NCBI GenBank assembly: GCA_938092065.1
Contig: CALKND010000017.1
Location: 124,001-188,000 of the forward strand
DNA length: 64,000 bases
Source: an uncultured Rhodospirillales bacterium
Lineage (GTDB): Bacteria; Pseudomonadota; Alphaproteobacteria; Rhodospirillales; JABHCV01
Reading direction: 5' to 3'
The notes beneath the pieces are model-generated. The model saw only the letters and a program-made list of their open reading frames with translations. It ran no database searches and was not told the DNA's origin. Both the position numbers and the translations under genes were made by a program. Position 1 is the first letter of the stretch, and each line of letters opens with the position of its first letter. Shown in pieces: positions 36,807 through 46,562 of this stretch.

Positions 36807-37778
36807 TTATGGTGCCCGACGGTTCAAGGGTTTTGTTGGAATGTTTTTGGTATCGAAATTAAGAAAGGCTATAAGTAACTGTGATCCTAAAATAATAGGT
36901 AAAGCTGATAGTATTACCGTACCTGCAGTTGCAGGGACCCCAGTTGTGGAACTTTCATACCAAGCGAAGGAGCCAAAAGTGATACCGAACAGAAGTAAAA
37001 TTTTACCTAATACAAGTTCAATGGATGAAATGCCAAAATCCCGAACAAAGTAGCTGTAAAAAAAACGTTTTAGCATATTGCAATAATGCCTAGCAGCAAA
37101 ACTCAAGATGACATTATGTATTTTTAGGCTACTTTTTTCATCACCATATCTTGCTGGCATGGGTGTGTCGAGTACGACCGCGCGTAACATATTTAGGTGA
37201 AACAGCATGTCAGATTCAAAAAAGAATCCGTTGTCAACTTTTTCAAGCGGCAAGCTAATTGCGGTATCTATATGAATGGCTGTGAATCCGTTGGTTGGAT
37301 CAAAAATATTCCAGTATCCGCTTGACGCCTTGGAAGCAAAAGACAAAACCAAATTACCAAAAATTCGCACCCTAGGCATTTCATTTAGGCCATCCAAGTT
37401 ATAGAACCGGTTGCCTTTGACATAGTCAGCTTTGCCTCTCTCGAGGGGGGCGATTAAAATGGGAATGAGCGAAGGATCCATCTGCCCATCACCATCAATT
37501 TTAACAATGATTTCGCAGCCATCCTCAATTGCTCGTCTGTAGCCACTCATAGTAGCGCCGCCGACGCCAGTATTTTTTTTATGCGTTAGAACCTGAACTC
37601 TTGGGTCTGCACAGTGGGTCTTTACGTGCTCTCCAGTTCTATCAGGACAAGCGTCATCAATAACAATAATTTGGCTAACCTCTGGGCCTATGTCCTTTAT
37701 GACATCTAAAATTCGCGTGGATTCTTGAAAGCATGGAATGACGACGGCAGTCTTTAGCTGTAAAGTTTTCTTTTCCAC
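36807..37778 (-). CDS. Glycosyltransferase family 2, polyprenyl-phosphate type
   Basis: The 323-residue enzyme has a GT-A domain with AVVIPCFQESTRILDVI, the DDACPDRTGEH segment and KIDGDGQMDP carrying the metal-binding DxD. Two C-terminal membrane helices follow (about residues 255-310). This shape matches dolichyl/undecaprenyl-phosphate sugar transferases that charge a lipid carrier on the cytoplasmic face. Acceptor and sugar are unknown. It stands alone between the ChaN operon and the broken divK. Confidence 0.85.
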   Translation of the reverse strand: MEKKTLQLKTAVVIPCFQESTRILDVIKDIGPEVSQIIVIDDACPDRTGEHVKTHCADPRVQVLTHKKNTGVGGATMSGYRRAIEDGCEIIVKIDGDGQMDPSLIPILIAPLERGKADYVKGNRFYNLDGLNEMPRVRIFGNLVLSFASKASSGYWNIFDPTNGFTAIHIDTAISLPLEKVDNGFFFESDMLFHLNMLRAVVLDTPMPARYGDEKSSLKIHNVILSFAARHYCNMLKRFFYSYFVRDFGISSIELVLGKILLLFGITFGSFAWYESSTTGVPATAGTVILSALPIILGSQLLIAFLNFDTKNIPTKPLNRRAP

Positions 37779-37974
37779 TTCTTTCCCTTACTAAGTTACC
37801 TAAATATAATAGTTTCTTTTCCACTTAAGATAAATGCCCAATTATGATGATGCAACTCGGTCATGGCTATGAATGAATTCTCTTATTGAGGCTTTTTTAA
37901 AAATTGAATGTTCGACACATTTTACGCCCACGACAATTATATTATATGCTTTAAGAAGTTGGTTATTGGTGATT

Positions 37975-38339
37975 TTAGCTCAGGTAACTATTAATGGCTT
38001 TCAGGAATTGGGGAATGGAGATAGGTTTTGATACGTAGCTGTCACAGCCACTATTGAGAATGTTTCTCTCATCATCCTTCATGGCTAAAGCGGACACAGC
38101 AATGATAGAAATGTCTATTAAGTCTTCATCAGCTTTTATCAAAGCTGGAAACTCCAAGCCCGAAATGCCGCGCGATTGAATATCTATAATGATCAAGTCA
38201 GGGTAGTGCTCTCGGGCAAGGCCAATGGCTTCACGTTAATCTAATGTTTGACTGTTTCATGGAAGTTAACCTGAAGAGTATCATTAAATAGCTTCAGGTC
38301 TAATTTGTTGTTTTCAACAATCAGGACAGTTTTGGTCAC
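37975..38339 (-). pseudogene. divK: Frameshifted response-regulator receiver, divK-like
   Basis: Two frames together give a DivK-like receiver domain. The first frame starts at GTG 38339 and reads VTKTVLIVENN then KLDLKLFNDTL, and ends at a TAG after HETVKH. One base is then missing, and the second frame resumes with EAIGLAREHYPDLIIIDIQ and continues as ISGLEFPALIKADEDL to the C-terminus, with the phosphoacceptor Asp and the KPIS Lys in place. The fragment from ATG 38196 lacks the first acidic residues and cannot be a working receiver. DivK is a cell-cycle regulator in this class. A sequencing error is possible but would have to explain both the stop and the missing base. Confidence 0.75.
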
Positions 38340-38543
38340 GGTGTTTGAAGATATCCGTTTTTCAGTTACTTCTGATTAAAGATCTTCTATGTACACCATA
38401 TAGTGACCAATAACGCACATATAAACAAACATCAAACATACTTAAAATGAGCTTTTATTAATCAGCTTTAAACTGGGGGATCTGTATAATAAAGTCAAAA
38501 TCCTCAAGGTTTTTGTTTCCTTGGGTAAGCATTAAAATTACGT

Positions 38544-38711
38544 TTACTTGATTTTTGATTCTTTAAAAATTACATGCTTTCTTACAACAGGGTCGTACTT
38601 GCGGAACTCCATCTTTTCAGTCGAATTGCGGGGGTTCTTTTTTGTTACGTAATAGAACCCTGTCTCAGCAGTACTGACTAGTTTGATAAGTATAGTGCTA
38701 GGCTTTGCCAT
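38544..38711 (-). CDS. rpmG: 50S ribosomal protein L33
   Basis: The 55-residue product starts [20 protein letters not shown] and continues with [20 protein letters not shown] and [11 protein letters not shown], a full L33 of the Cys-less (zinc-independent) type. It is too short for most gene finders. It lies between the S41 peptidase gene and the divK remnant on the same strand. Confidence 0.95.
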   Translation of the reverse strand: MAKPSTILIKLVSTAETGFYYVTKKNPRNSTEKMEFRKYDPVVRKHVIFKESKIK

Positions 38712-38808
38712 TGTAATAGTCCAACTAACAAATAAAATTAATCATTAGGGCGCGCACCTTACAATGCACATGGCTCTTGTCAAGGCCTATGGATAGACTA
38801 TTTGCAGG

Positions 38809-40380
38809 TCATCGAGCTGCTACGGCTTCTAATGAAAGGTCTAAGGTGTGGGTGTAAAGGGCTTTGTTATGCAACATCGTTTCAGCAACAGTACTATCGA
38901 GTTTATATTTCCGGCGTTCTGGAGGGCAAAAAGAGCGTAATTTCTTATGTTTTTGTTTGTCTAAATAGCTTATGTCTCTCCAAGCTTTTAAGATCTTCGT
39001 GGTCCTAGTTTGATTGGCAAGGGCTTTTTTTATGACTGAGTCTCCATTTGTAGTGTTGCCGTCGATTCCACTTGTGCAAATCATGGGAAAGATGCCAAGT
39101 CCTTGCAATTTATAGCCAGAAGGGGCAATTAAACGTGACCAAGTTAGAGTAATTTCTCCCTCATTAGGTAATCTAATGACAGTTTGCACGGATCCTTTAC
39201 CAAAAGATGATGTTCCTATGATAATTGCTCGGCCCTGATCCTGCAATGCAGCTGCGGTGACTTCAGCTGCAGATGCTGATTTTCCGTCGACAAGAACAAC
39301 AACTGGACGCCCATAGGCCATATCACGCCCACTTGCATCATAAAACTGTAGGCTGTCGGGATGACGTCCACGAGTTTCAGAAATCCGTCCATTGGCTAAG
39401 AATAGATCTGCAACTTTTATAGATTGTCCTAGCACACCACCCGAATTTCCACGCATGTCAAGGACGATTCCCTTAACCCCATTGCCTAAATTTTGATGTG
39501 CTTTCTTTAGCTTGTTTAGGGTATCCCGGGCCGTATTCTGATTGAAGCTCCTTATTTTAATGAAAACTATGCCTTTGTGATGTTCATAGGAAACCGATTC
39601 CATGACTATGAGGGCGCGTTTAATCTTAAAGAGAACTTGGCTACTTTCGCCTTTGCGGACAATAGAAAGGGATAGATTGGAATCAATGGGGCCGCGCAAT
39701 TTATCAGTGACCTGGACTTGTTTGAGGCCGCTGAGGGACTCGCTGCCAGCATGGGTCATTCGATCACCTAATCTCAACCCTGCCTTGAAGGCTGGTGTGT
39801 TGGGCATTACCCAAATTACTTCTGGCAAGTCCTTGATAATGCGAAAACGAATTCCAATGCCTCCAAAGCCATCGCGTTTTTCTCTATTCTTTTTAGCCTC
39901 ACTAGCCCCTGCATAGCGCGAATAAATGTCGAGGTTCGAGAGGATGCTGTCAAAAACTGCCTCATATATTTTTTCTGGCGTAGCTTCTTTCATCTCCGCT
40001 GATACTTGACGCCCTAGGGAGACCATCTTGACTGTTAATTCAGCCCAGCCATTGGCATCGTTTGTTTTCGGAGTGCTAAGGCGACCTGCAATTGTGTTGT
40101 TCACTTTGAGGATAACTTCGCCTTCTACTGCTGCAAAAGTGATTGCTGGATCGATAGACCCTAGACCTTTTAGCCCCTCTACTGTGAACTGTGCAGGAGA
40201 GGCAATTTCTATATAACGCTCCGAAATATTATTGAATCCTGTTGAGAAGACTTCCTTTGCCAGCGTTATGGGGTAGTTGTCATTATTAGTCACCTTGGGA
40301 TGTTTTTGTGTACAGGCGCTAACAAACAAAACTACAAGTGTTATTTTTAGAGTGAGCCAACGGGTGTTTGCAAATTTCAT
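38809..40380 (-). CDS. S41 family C-terminal processing peptidase, lipoprotein
   Basis: The protein has a signal with lipobox FVSAC, so it is likely anchored in the envelope. A PDZ domain (ppVIWVMPNTPAFKAGLRLGDR region) is followed by the S41 core: GIVLDMRGNSGG, the catalytic Ser in DGKSASAAEV and Lys in SSFGKGSVQTV. The protease may trim C-termini of periplasmic proteins. An in-frame GTG at 40416 directly after the rnr stop is a possible start, but ATG 40380 begins the signal peptide. Gene order rnr-S41-rpmG. Confidence 0.85.
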   Translation of the reverse strand: MKFANTRWLTLKITLVVLFVSACTQKHPKVTNNDNYPITLAKEVFSTGFNNISERYIEIASPAQFTVEGLKGLGSIDPAITFAAVEGEVILKVNNTIAGRLSTPKTNDANGWAELTVKMVSLGRQVSAEMKEATPEKIYEAVFDSILSNLDIYSRYAGASEAKKNREKRDGFGGIGIRFRIIKDLPEVIWVMPNTPAFKAGLRLGDRMTHAGSESLSGLKQVQVTDKLRGPIDSNLSLSIVRKGESSQVLFKIKRALIVMESVSYEHHKGIVFIKIRSFNQNTARDTLNKLKKAHQNLGNGVKGIVLDMRGNSGGVLGQSIKVADLFLANGRISETRGRHPDSLQFYDASGRDMAYGRPVVVLVDGKSASAAEVTAAALQDQGRAIIIGTSSFGKGSVQTVIRLPNEGEITLTWSRLIAPSGYKLQGLGIFPMICTSGIDGNTTNGDSVIKKALANQTRTTKILKAWRDISYLDKQKHKKLRSFCPPERRKYKLDSTVAETMLHNKALYTHTLDLSLEAVAAR

Positions 40381-40416
40381 AAAATGAAGTGTGTCTGATT
40401 TTAACAACAGCGTCAC

Positions 40417-42696
40417 CTAATTCCCAAATTTTATCCGTGCTTTTCTTCGTCCGGCCTTAGATTTTGATTTGGACTTTTTTAACGGGATTTTTTTCCTAAT
40501 TGTGTTGCTCTTAAGCTTGGCGTTTATTTTGGCTAAAGGTTTTGAATCTGTGCTGTGTATCAAATCCATGATCATAGAGCCTGAGACCGGGTCGGCCTCC
40601 ATAAGCATTACTTGGATTTTGTCACCCAAACGGAAGATTTGCTTTGAGCTGCGACCACGCAAAAGGTGACGACCTTCATCGTGAATAAAGTAGTCGTCTC
40701 CAAGTGACCGTATTGGGACCAATCCATCTGCACCTGTATCATCAAGCGTAACAAACAAGCCAAAGCGGGCGACACCGTTTATGCGTCCACTAAAAAAAGC
40801 ACCTACTTTCTCTGACAAATAAGAAGCACAAAAACGATCGACTGCATCCCGTTCGGCAGCTGATGCTCTGCGCTCATTTTTTGATAAAGTTTCACCAAGG
40901 CGGCAAAAGTCCTTGTGGTTTTTCTCCAAAGAGCCTTCACCCAAGTCTAGGCCACTGATCAAAGCCCGATGCACAAGTAAATCGGCGTAACGGCGGATGG
41001 GGGACGTAAAATGACAATACCGTCTGAGCGAGAGTCCGAAGTGACCTATGTTGTCCGGTGCATATTCGGCCTGAGATTGGCTTCTGAGAACTACATCATT
41101 GACCATATCTGTATGGGCAGTATTCTTGACCTTGGTGAGAATACGGTTAAGGGTTTCGGCTCGGATCACCTGACCTTTAGCTAGAGGTATATTGAGGCTA
41201 TCGAGGAATTGGCGAAGGCCTTCTATTTTGTCTATGGAGGGTTCATCATGAATTCTGTACATGCAGGGTTGACGTTTTTTCTCAAGGGTTTCAGCCGCTG
41301 CGACGTTAGCTGTGATCATGAATTCTTCAATCAATTTGTGACTGTCGAAGCGCATTTGCGTTTCAATACGTTCCACCTGACCGTTTTTGCCAATAATAAT
41401 TCGTCGCTCTGGCAGTTCCAGTTCTAAAACGCCGCGCTCTTGGCGAGCTTTGCTCAAGGCTTCATAAGCCCCATACAGTGGCGATACGACGTGACCCAAC
41501 AGTTTGGTAGTTCCGTCTGGACTCCCGTCATGTGCATCCTGCAGCTGTTCGTAGGTCAGACGCGCATGGGACTTCATTAAGCCGCGTACAAATCGATGCC
41601 TGATCAAGACTCCTTCCGCATTGATCCACATGTGAGCTGCCATGCAAGGGCGCTCTTCATGGGGCTTCAAGGAACACCAGCCATTAGATAAAACCTCCGG
41701 CAACATTGGTACGACCTTGTCTGGGAAATAAACGGAGTTACTCCGCTCCTGCGCATCTCGGTCTAGTGCATCACCGGATCTCACGTAGAAGGCTACATCC
41801 GCAATGGAGACAATTAGATGCCAGCCACCAGGATTGTTTTTATTAGTGTCCACCTCGGCAAATATAGCATCATCGAAATCCCTAGCATCAGCACCGTCAA
41901 CAGTGACCAATGGAATCTCGCGCAAATCCTCGCGGTTGCCTAAAGGTACCGATTTAGCAGCATCAGCAAGATTAATGGCTTCGCTACTAAATTCGACTGG
42001 GATTTCGTTATTAAGAATGGCAATCTGGCTGATGAATGTGTCAACACCGTCTTTAGTGAGTATTTCAATTACTCTGGCTATTCGCATGCCTATTCGGCGG
42101 CCACCCAACACTTCGGCACGGACAAGGTCACCGCTTTCGGCATTAAGGCTATCGCTCTTTGCAACAAAATACTCGCCCTTGGTTTTGCGGTTTGTCAACT
42201 TCAGGCGACCTTGCCCTTCAATCTCTGAGTAGATACCTAAAAGTTTATTTGGAGCGGAGCCAATCTTACGGATAACCTTGCCTTCGTATACTTTGTCCTC
42301 CACGTGGGTGAGGCGGGCCAAAATCTTTTCACCTGGCGCAAGTGGTGGTTGGCCACGACTCTCAGGTAACATAAAAATAGTCGGTGGCTCTGTTTCTCCA
42401 TCCCAACTCGCGGGTTTAGCGCAAATTTCTCCGTCTTCATCAGGACCAACTATAATGACAACGGCAACTGGTGTAAGGCGTCCAATCCCAGCAAAGTGTT
42501 GGCGATGTTGCTGCTGAATCTGGCCGTTGCTTTTTAATTCTTGAAGGATTTTTTTGAGTTTTATTTTTTGTTCTTTATTTAGTGAGTAAGCGCGGGCGAT
42601 CTCGCGCTTGCCGACCCTACCTGGAGCATCAGCAATAAAGCTTATGATCTCCTCACGTGTCGGAAAATGGACGGTCCTTGCATGTGTTTTTACCAA
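40417..42696 (-). CDS. rnr: Ribonuclease R
   Basis: RNase R is a processive 3'-5' exoribonuclease of structured RNA. The 759-residue protein has an N-terminal helix-turn-helix-like part (KREIARAYSLNKEQKIKLKK), two cold-shock/OB domains, the RNB core with DGADARDFDDAIF and the metal-site Asp run, FTSPIRRYADLLVHRAL, an S1 domain (GRINGVARFGLFVTL), and a Lys/Arg-rich C-terminal tail. It begins six bases from the topA stop, same strand. Confidence 0.94.
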   Translation of the reverse strand: MVKTHARTVHFPTREEIISFIADAPGRVGKREIARAYSLNKEQKIKLKKILQELKSNGQIQQQHRQHFAGIGRLTPVAVVIIVGPDEDGEICAKPASWDGETEPPTIFMLPESRGQPPLAPGEKILARLTHVEDKVYEGKVIRKIGSAPNKLLGIYSEIEGQGRLKLTNRKTKGEYFVAKSDSLNAESGDLVRAEVLGGRRIGMRIARVIEILTKDGVDTFISQIAILNNEIPVEFSSEAINLADAAKSVPLGNREDLREIPLVTVDGADARDFDDAIFAEVDTNKNNPGGWHLIVSIADVAFYVRSGDALDRDAQERSNSVYFPDKVVPMLPEVLSNGWCSLKPHEERPCMAAHMWINAEGVLIRHRFVRGLMKSHARLTYEQLQDAHDGSPDGTTKLLGHVVSPLYGAYEALSKARQERGVLELELPERRIIIGKNGQVERIETQMRFDSHKLIEEFMITANVAAAETLEKKRQPCMYRIHDEPSIDKIEGLRQFLDSLNIPLAKGQVIRAETLNRILTKVKNTAHTDMVNDVVLRSQSQAEYAPDNIGHFGLSLRRYCHFTSPIRRYADLLVHRALISGLDLGEGSLEKNHKDFCRLGETLSKNERRASAAERDAVDRFCASYLSEKVGAFFSGRINGVARFGLFVTLDDTGADGLVPIRSLGDDYFIHDEGRHLLRGRSSKQIFRLGDKIQVMLMEADPVSGSMIMDLIHSTDSKPLAKINAKLKSNTIRKKIPLKKSKSKSKAGRRKARIKFGN

Positions 42697-42701
42697 TGCT
42701 C

Positions 42702-45293
42702 CTAGTCCCCTGCGGCAGGTGTATCTTTTTTGAGAGATTTTTTATTTGCCGGCTTTTTCTTTTTAGCAGTCTTCTTTTTGCCTCCTTTGCCATTAGTTTC
42801 TTTGGCATCTGCAAGGGCGACAGCATCTTCCAGGGTTAGGCTATCAGCATCTGCTCCCTTTGGAATATTGGCACGAATTACTCCATGAGACACAAAGGGT
42901 CCCCACCGGCCACTTTTTATACTGATAGGTTTCTTGGTTTTAGGATGATCACCAAGAATTTTTGGGGGATCTTTTTTAGGGGCTGCTTCAATCAAATCAA
43001 TGGCCCGATTGATACCGATAGTCAATACATCGTCATCGTTTTTTAAAGAGAGGAATAAGCCGCTGTACTTCAAATAAGGACCAAAGCGTCCGAGACCGGC
43101 CTGAATAACATCACCAGTTTCGGGCCAAATGCCAAGATCACGTGGGAGGGCCAGCAGGCCCAAAGCTTTATCTAGATCAACATCTGCAGGCGGCAATGTG
43201 CGTGGCAATGAAGCGCGTTTTGGCTTAGTTTTTTTTGTCTTTTTGCCTTTAGTTATTTCCTCGACTTCACCCAACTGTACATAGGTGCCATAAGGTCCTT
43301 TTCTTAAAGAAATTTCCAGTTGCGTGATCGGGTCTTTACCTAACACTAGAGGACCAGCATCAACAATTCCATCAGCATCATCTTCGTTTACTATTAAGGG
43401 TCGAGTATATCGACAATCGGAATAGTTAGAGCAGCCAATGAAAGCGCCAAACTTTCCCAATTTTAAACTGAGTTGACCGTCCTCGCAGGATGAACAGGCG
43501 CGCGGGTCCTTGCCATTACCTGGATCGTGAAAAAAATGAGGACCAAGCAACTCGTTCAATGAGTCCAAAACTTCGCGTACACGCAACTCCTTGGTGTCAT
43601 CAACTGCCTTCGAGAAGGGGTTCCAGAAATCACGAAGGACGTCTTTCCACTCAATGCGTCCGCCAGAAATATCATCCAGCTTTTCTTCCAGTTCGGCTGT
43701 GAAATTATATTCTACGTACTTGGTAAAAAAGCTAGTTAGGAAGGCTGTGACCAGACGGCCACGATCATCAGGCTGGAAACGTCGTTTGTCTAATATCACG
43801 TAATTACGGTCTTGAAGGACTGATATAATAGATGAATAAGTTGATGGCCTGCCAATACCAAGTTCTTCCATAGTTTTAACTAAAGAGGCTTCAGAGTAGC
43901 GGGGTAGCGGTTGTGTGAAGTGTTGTTCAGGGTCGACAGAGGTGCGCTCGAGGATATCGCCATTCTTCAGGTCAGGCAGAATACGGTCTCTATCATCATC
44001 ACCATTGGCTTCCTGATAGACTTTCAGAAAGCCATCAAAAGCAATGACAGAACCAGTAGAACGCAATATTGTTTGCTGATCTGATGAGGTGATATCGGCA
44101 GCAACCTGATCCATAACGGCAGCTTCCATCTGGCTAGAAACGGTGCGTTTCCAGATCAACTCATATAGTTTGCGCTGGTCTTCATCTAGATACTGTTCCA
44201 CATCTTTGGGATTGCGGCTAAGGTCAGTAGGACGGATGGCTTCGTGGGCTTCCTGTGCATTTTTAGCCTTAGATTTATAGATGCGTGGACTCTCGGGCAC
44301 ATATTCTGCACCGTAATCATTCCCAACGATAGAACGAATTGAATTGATAGCCTCGTTAGAGATAAACACACCATCCGTGCGCATATACGTAATGAGACCG
44401 ACAATTTCTCCATTTATGTTAAAGCCTTCATATAAACGCTGGGCGACCTGCATGGTGCGTTTAGTTGCGAAGTAAAGTTTACGTGAAGCTTCTTGCTGTA
44501 ACGTCGATGTGGTGAAAGGAGCCGATGGGTTGCGCCGAGATTGCTTGCGTTCAACCTTGGTGACAGTAAAATTTGAATTTTCAATCACTTTTACGCAGCT
44601 CGTGGCATGCTCTTCATTGGTAATGGACATTTTGTCCAACTTATCGCCTTTAAAATGGGTCAGCATGGCCTTGAAGGGAGCTTTAATGGGGGTGTTGAAC
44701 CCGGCTTTAATTGACCAATACTCAACTGGCTTGAATGCTTCAATTTCTGTTTCGCGCTCGCAAATCAAGCGCAAAGCAACAGATTGCACACGCCCGGCGG
44801 AACGCGAGCCAGGTAACTTGCGCCACAGTACAGGTGACAAAGTGAAGCCGACTAAGTAATCTAGCGCACGCCTTGCTAGATATGCGTTTACTAGGGGCAT
44901 ATCCAGGTCGCGTGGATGATCGAAGGCTTTAATTATAGCGCTCTTGGTAATTTCATTGAAAACAACACGTTTGACCTCAATGTCTTTCAGTACTTTCTTC
45001 TTCTTCAAAACATCTAGTACATGCCATGAGATTGCTTCGCCTTCACGGTCGGGGTCTGTGGCAAGATACAGTTGGGCGGCGCCTTTAACGGCCGCAGTGA
45101 TTTCTTTAATTTGCTTTTGTGAGCGTGCATCTACTTCCCAGTCCATGGCAAAGTCGTCTTCAGGTCTCACAGACCCGTTCTTTGACGGTAGATCGCGCAC
45201 ATGGCCATAGCTTGCCAGAACCGTGTAATCGGAACCAAGATACTTGTTGATGGTTTTTGCTTTAGCCGGTGACTCGACGATAACGACGTTCAT
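42702..45293 (-). CDS. topA: DNA topoisomerase I
   Basis: TopA relaxes negative supercoils. The 863-residue protein has the Toprim domain at the start (MNVVIVESPAKAKT and ATDPDREGEAI), the active-site Tyr region GLITYMRTDG, then a central type IA core. Beyond residue 590 come one clear four-Cys zinc ribbon (CSSCEDGQLSLKLGKFGAFI and CSNYSDC) and three ribbon-like repeats without full Cys sets. The C-terminal end is a Lys-rich tail (KKTAKKKKPANKKSLKK) that should bind DNA. Confidence 0.96.
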   Translation of the reverse strand: MNVVIVESPAKAKTINKYLGSDYTVLASYGHVRDLPSKNGSVRPEDDFAMDWEVDARSQKQIKEITAAVKGAAQLYLATDPDREGEAISWHVLDVLKKKKVLKDIEVKRVVFNEITKSAIIKAFDHPRDLDMPLVNAYLARRALDYLVGFTLSPVLWRKLPGSRSAGRVQSVALRLICERETEIEAFKPVEYWSIKAGFNTPIKAPFKAMLTHFKGDKLDKMSITNEEHATSCVKVIENSNFTVTKVERKQSRRNPSAPFTTSTLQQEASRKLYFATKRTMQVAQRLYEGFNINGEIVGLITYMRTDGVFISNEAINSIRSIVGNDYGAEYVPESPRIYKSKAKNAQEAHEAIRPTDLSRNPKDVEQYLDEDQRKLYELIWKRTVSSQMEAAVMDQVAADITSSDQQTILRSTGSVIAFDGFLKVYQEANGDDDRDRILPDLKNGDILERTSVDPEQHFTQPLPRYSEASLVKTMEELGIGRPSTYSSIISVLQDRNYVILDKRRFQPDDRGRLVTAFLTSFFTKYVEYNFTAELEEKLDDISGGRIEWKDVLRDFWNPFSKAVDDTKELRVREVLDSLNELLGPHFFHDPGNGKDPRACSSCEDGQLSLKLGKFGAFIGCSNYSDCRYTRPLIVNEDDADGIVDAGPLVLGKDPITQLEISLRKGPYGTYVQLGEVEEITKGKKTKKTKPKRASLPRTLPPADVDLDKALGLLALPRDLGIWPETGDVIQAGLGRFGPYLKYSGLFLSLKNDDDVLTIGINRAIDLIEAAPKKDPPKILGDHPKTKKPISIKSGRWGPFVSHGVIRANIPKGADADSLTLEDAVALADAKETNGKGGKKKTAKKKKPANKKSLKKDTPAAGD

Positions 45294-45399
45294 ATACTTT
45301 TGCTGCTTTCGGACTACGTTAAGAATAAATTACGTCCTGTTGTTGAGGTGTTTTAAATCGTACTGCAAAACTCTTTTTCAATAGCACCGTCAACATTAT

Positions 45400-45630
45400 G
45401 ATATGGGACAATTGGCAGTTGCGAATGAATTCGTCAACACAAACAGACACTGCGCCCTGACTTTATTTAATCTTCTGTTAGGTCTTTTGATGTTTTTTAT
45501 CCTAAGAAAGGGAAAAATTTCAAGCTATTTCAATAGGTTCAAGATTTTTCACGCAGCCCTGCCGAGGCTTGCCTTGAGCTTTAAAAACATTTCTGGCCGA
45601 CTGAGCCAAAATAGCGCCTGATCGAATCCA
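45400..45630 (-). pseudogene. dprA: Possible decayed N-terminal remnant of dprA
   Basis: On the minus strand, pieces in more than one frame read like the N-terminal SAM-like part of DprA: one frame gives FDQALFWLSRPEMFLKLKAS then LGRAA, another gives VKNLEPIEIA, and a third piece LNKVRAQCLFVL. These follow the order of DprA's opening (WLRL-R-NVGP-TF--L---FGSA-AALEALPELA). No Rossmann-fold part remains. dprA usually lies between topA and plsY in this class. The match is by eye over short pieces, so it is tentative. Confidence 0.35.
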
Positions 45631-45872
45631 TTGGCTGTTGTACTGTTTTAAGACGTTGACCAACGCAACCAACAATGGCAGATCTGCTCAAGGTGCTAGA
45701 ATCTGTGATTGTATGTCGTATTTTACTCTATGTTTGACTAAATTCTCTGAAGCAATTTTTTTGCTGGGTTAGTTGGCAAGTAATAGACTTTTGAGGCCGC
45801 AAATCTTTGTCATTAAAAAAAGTAGTTAGTTCAACGATTTTTCTATGTTCTAGCTGTAACTAATTAACTTTC

Positions 45873-45913
45873 TTCATTTACGAAATTAATTAACAATACT
45901 GTTCGTAAATGAA
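45873..45913. repeat. Perfect 12-base inverted repeat downstream of plsY
   Basis: TTCATTTACGAA (45873-45884) and TTCGTAAATGAA (45902-45913) flank a 17-base AT-rich loop, 47 bases after the plsY stop. Without a T-run it could be a weak terminator of the pyrB-pyrC-plsY transcript or a protein-binding site. Confidence 0.6.
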
Positions 45914-45959
45914 TAATTCTGATAAATTTAGTGACATTAACAAATCTACTTTGTGATCT

Positions 45960-46559
45960 TTATCCATTCCCAATTCTTGATTCCTGACCATTCATCAAGC
46001 GGACAATATTTTCATGATGGCGGAGCAATGAAAGGACGGCTAGAAGGGTGGCAAGGGCTGTGAGCCCAAGATCATCAGCAAGCCACCAGGCGTAAAAAGG
46101 TGATATTGACAATGCGACCAGTGCAGCCAGGGATGAAATACGAAAAAGAAAGGCAATTAATATCCATGTTATACAAGCGGCTATGCCCACAGGCCAAGCA
46201 AGGGCGATCAGCACGCCTAGTGTTGTCGCAACGCCTTTACCTCCAACAAATTTAAGCCAGATAGGAAAGTTATGTCCAATTACGGCTAAGCCGCCACCAA
46301 TGAGGCCAGCTAATGGATCAAAGGAGCCAAGTAACATTGCAGCGGCGGCACCTTTACTAGAATCTAGTAGAAGGGTCGCCAAGGCCAGCCTTTTGTTACC
46401 AGTTCTTAAGACATTTGTTGCGCCGATGTTACCTGACCCGATTTTGCGTACGTCACCTTGTCCCGTGAGACGGGTTATTACCAACCCGAAAGGGATTGAG
46501 CCAAATATGTAGCCGCAAATAATTGCAATAAAGTGAACAGGGGCTATATCGATTGCCAT
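45960..46559 (-). CDS. plsY: Glycerol-3-phosphate acyltransferase PlsY
   Basis: PlsY uses acyl-phosphate to acylate glycerol-3-phosphate, the first step of phospholipid synthesis. The 199-residue protein has five membrane segments and the family loops GSIPFGLVITR, IGSGNIGATNVLRTGNK, GHNFPIWLKFVGGKGVAT, all intact. It starts three bases after the pyrC-like stop; the three genes pyrB, pyrC-like and plsY form a tight group. Confidence 0.94.
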   Translation of the reverse strand: MAIDIAPVHFIAIICGYIFGSIPFGLVITRLTGQGDVRKIGSGNIGATNVLRTGNKRLALATLLLDSSKGAAAAMLLGSFDPLAGLIGGGLAVIGHNFPIWLKFVGGKGVATTLGVLIALAWPVGIAACITWILIAFLFRISSLAALVALSISPFYAWWLADDLGLTALATLLAVLSLLRHHENIVRLMNGQESRIGNG

Positions 46560-46562
46560 GCT

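Larger units (their letters stand above)
45294..45959. other. 666-base gap between topA and plsY
   Basis: No intact gene is visible. It holds the possible dprA remnant (45400-45630) and a 12-base inverted repeat (45873-45913); the rest is AT-rich with many stops on both strands. A plus-strand 72-codon frame at 45403 has no ribosome site and is antisense to the remnant. Confidence 0.6.

Noticed and set aside
36787-37053. Plus-strand 88-codon frame
   Set aside because: It lies antisense to the glycosyltransferase C-terminus, which has clear membrane helices in its own frame.
45403-45621. Plus-strand 72-codon frame between topA and plsY
   Set aside because: No ribosome site or family; it is antisense to the dprA-like pieces.
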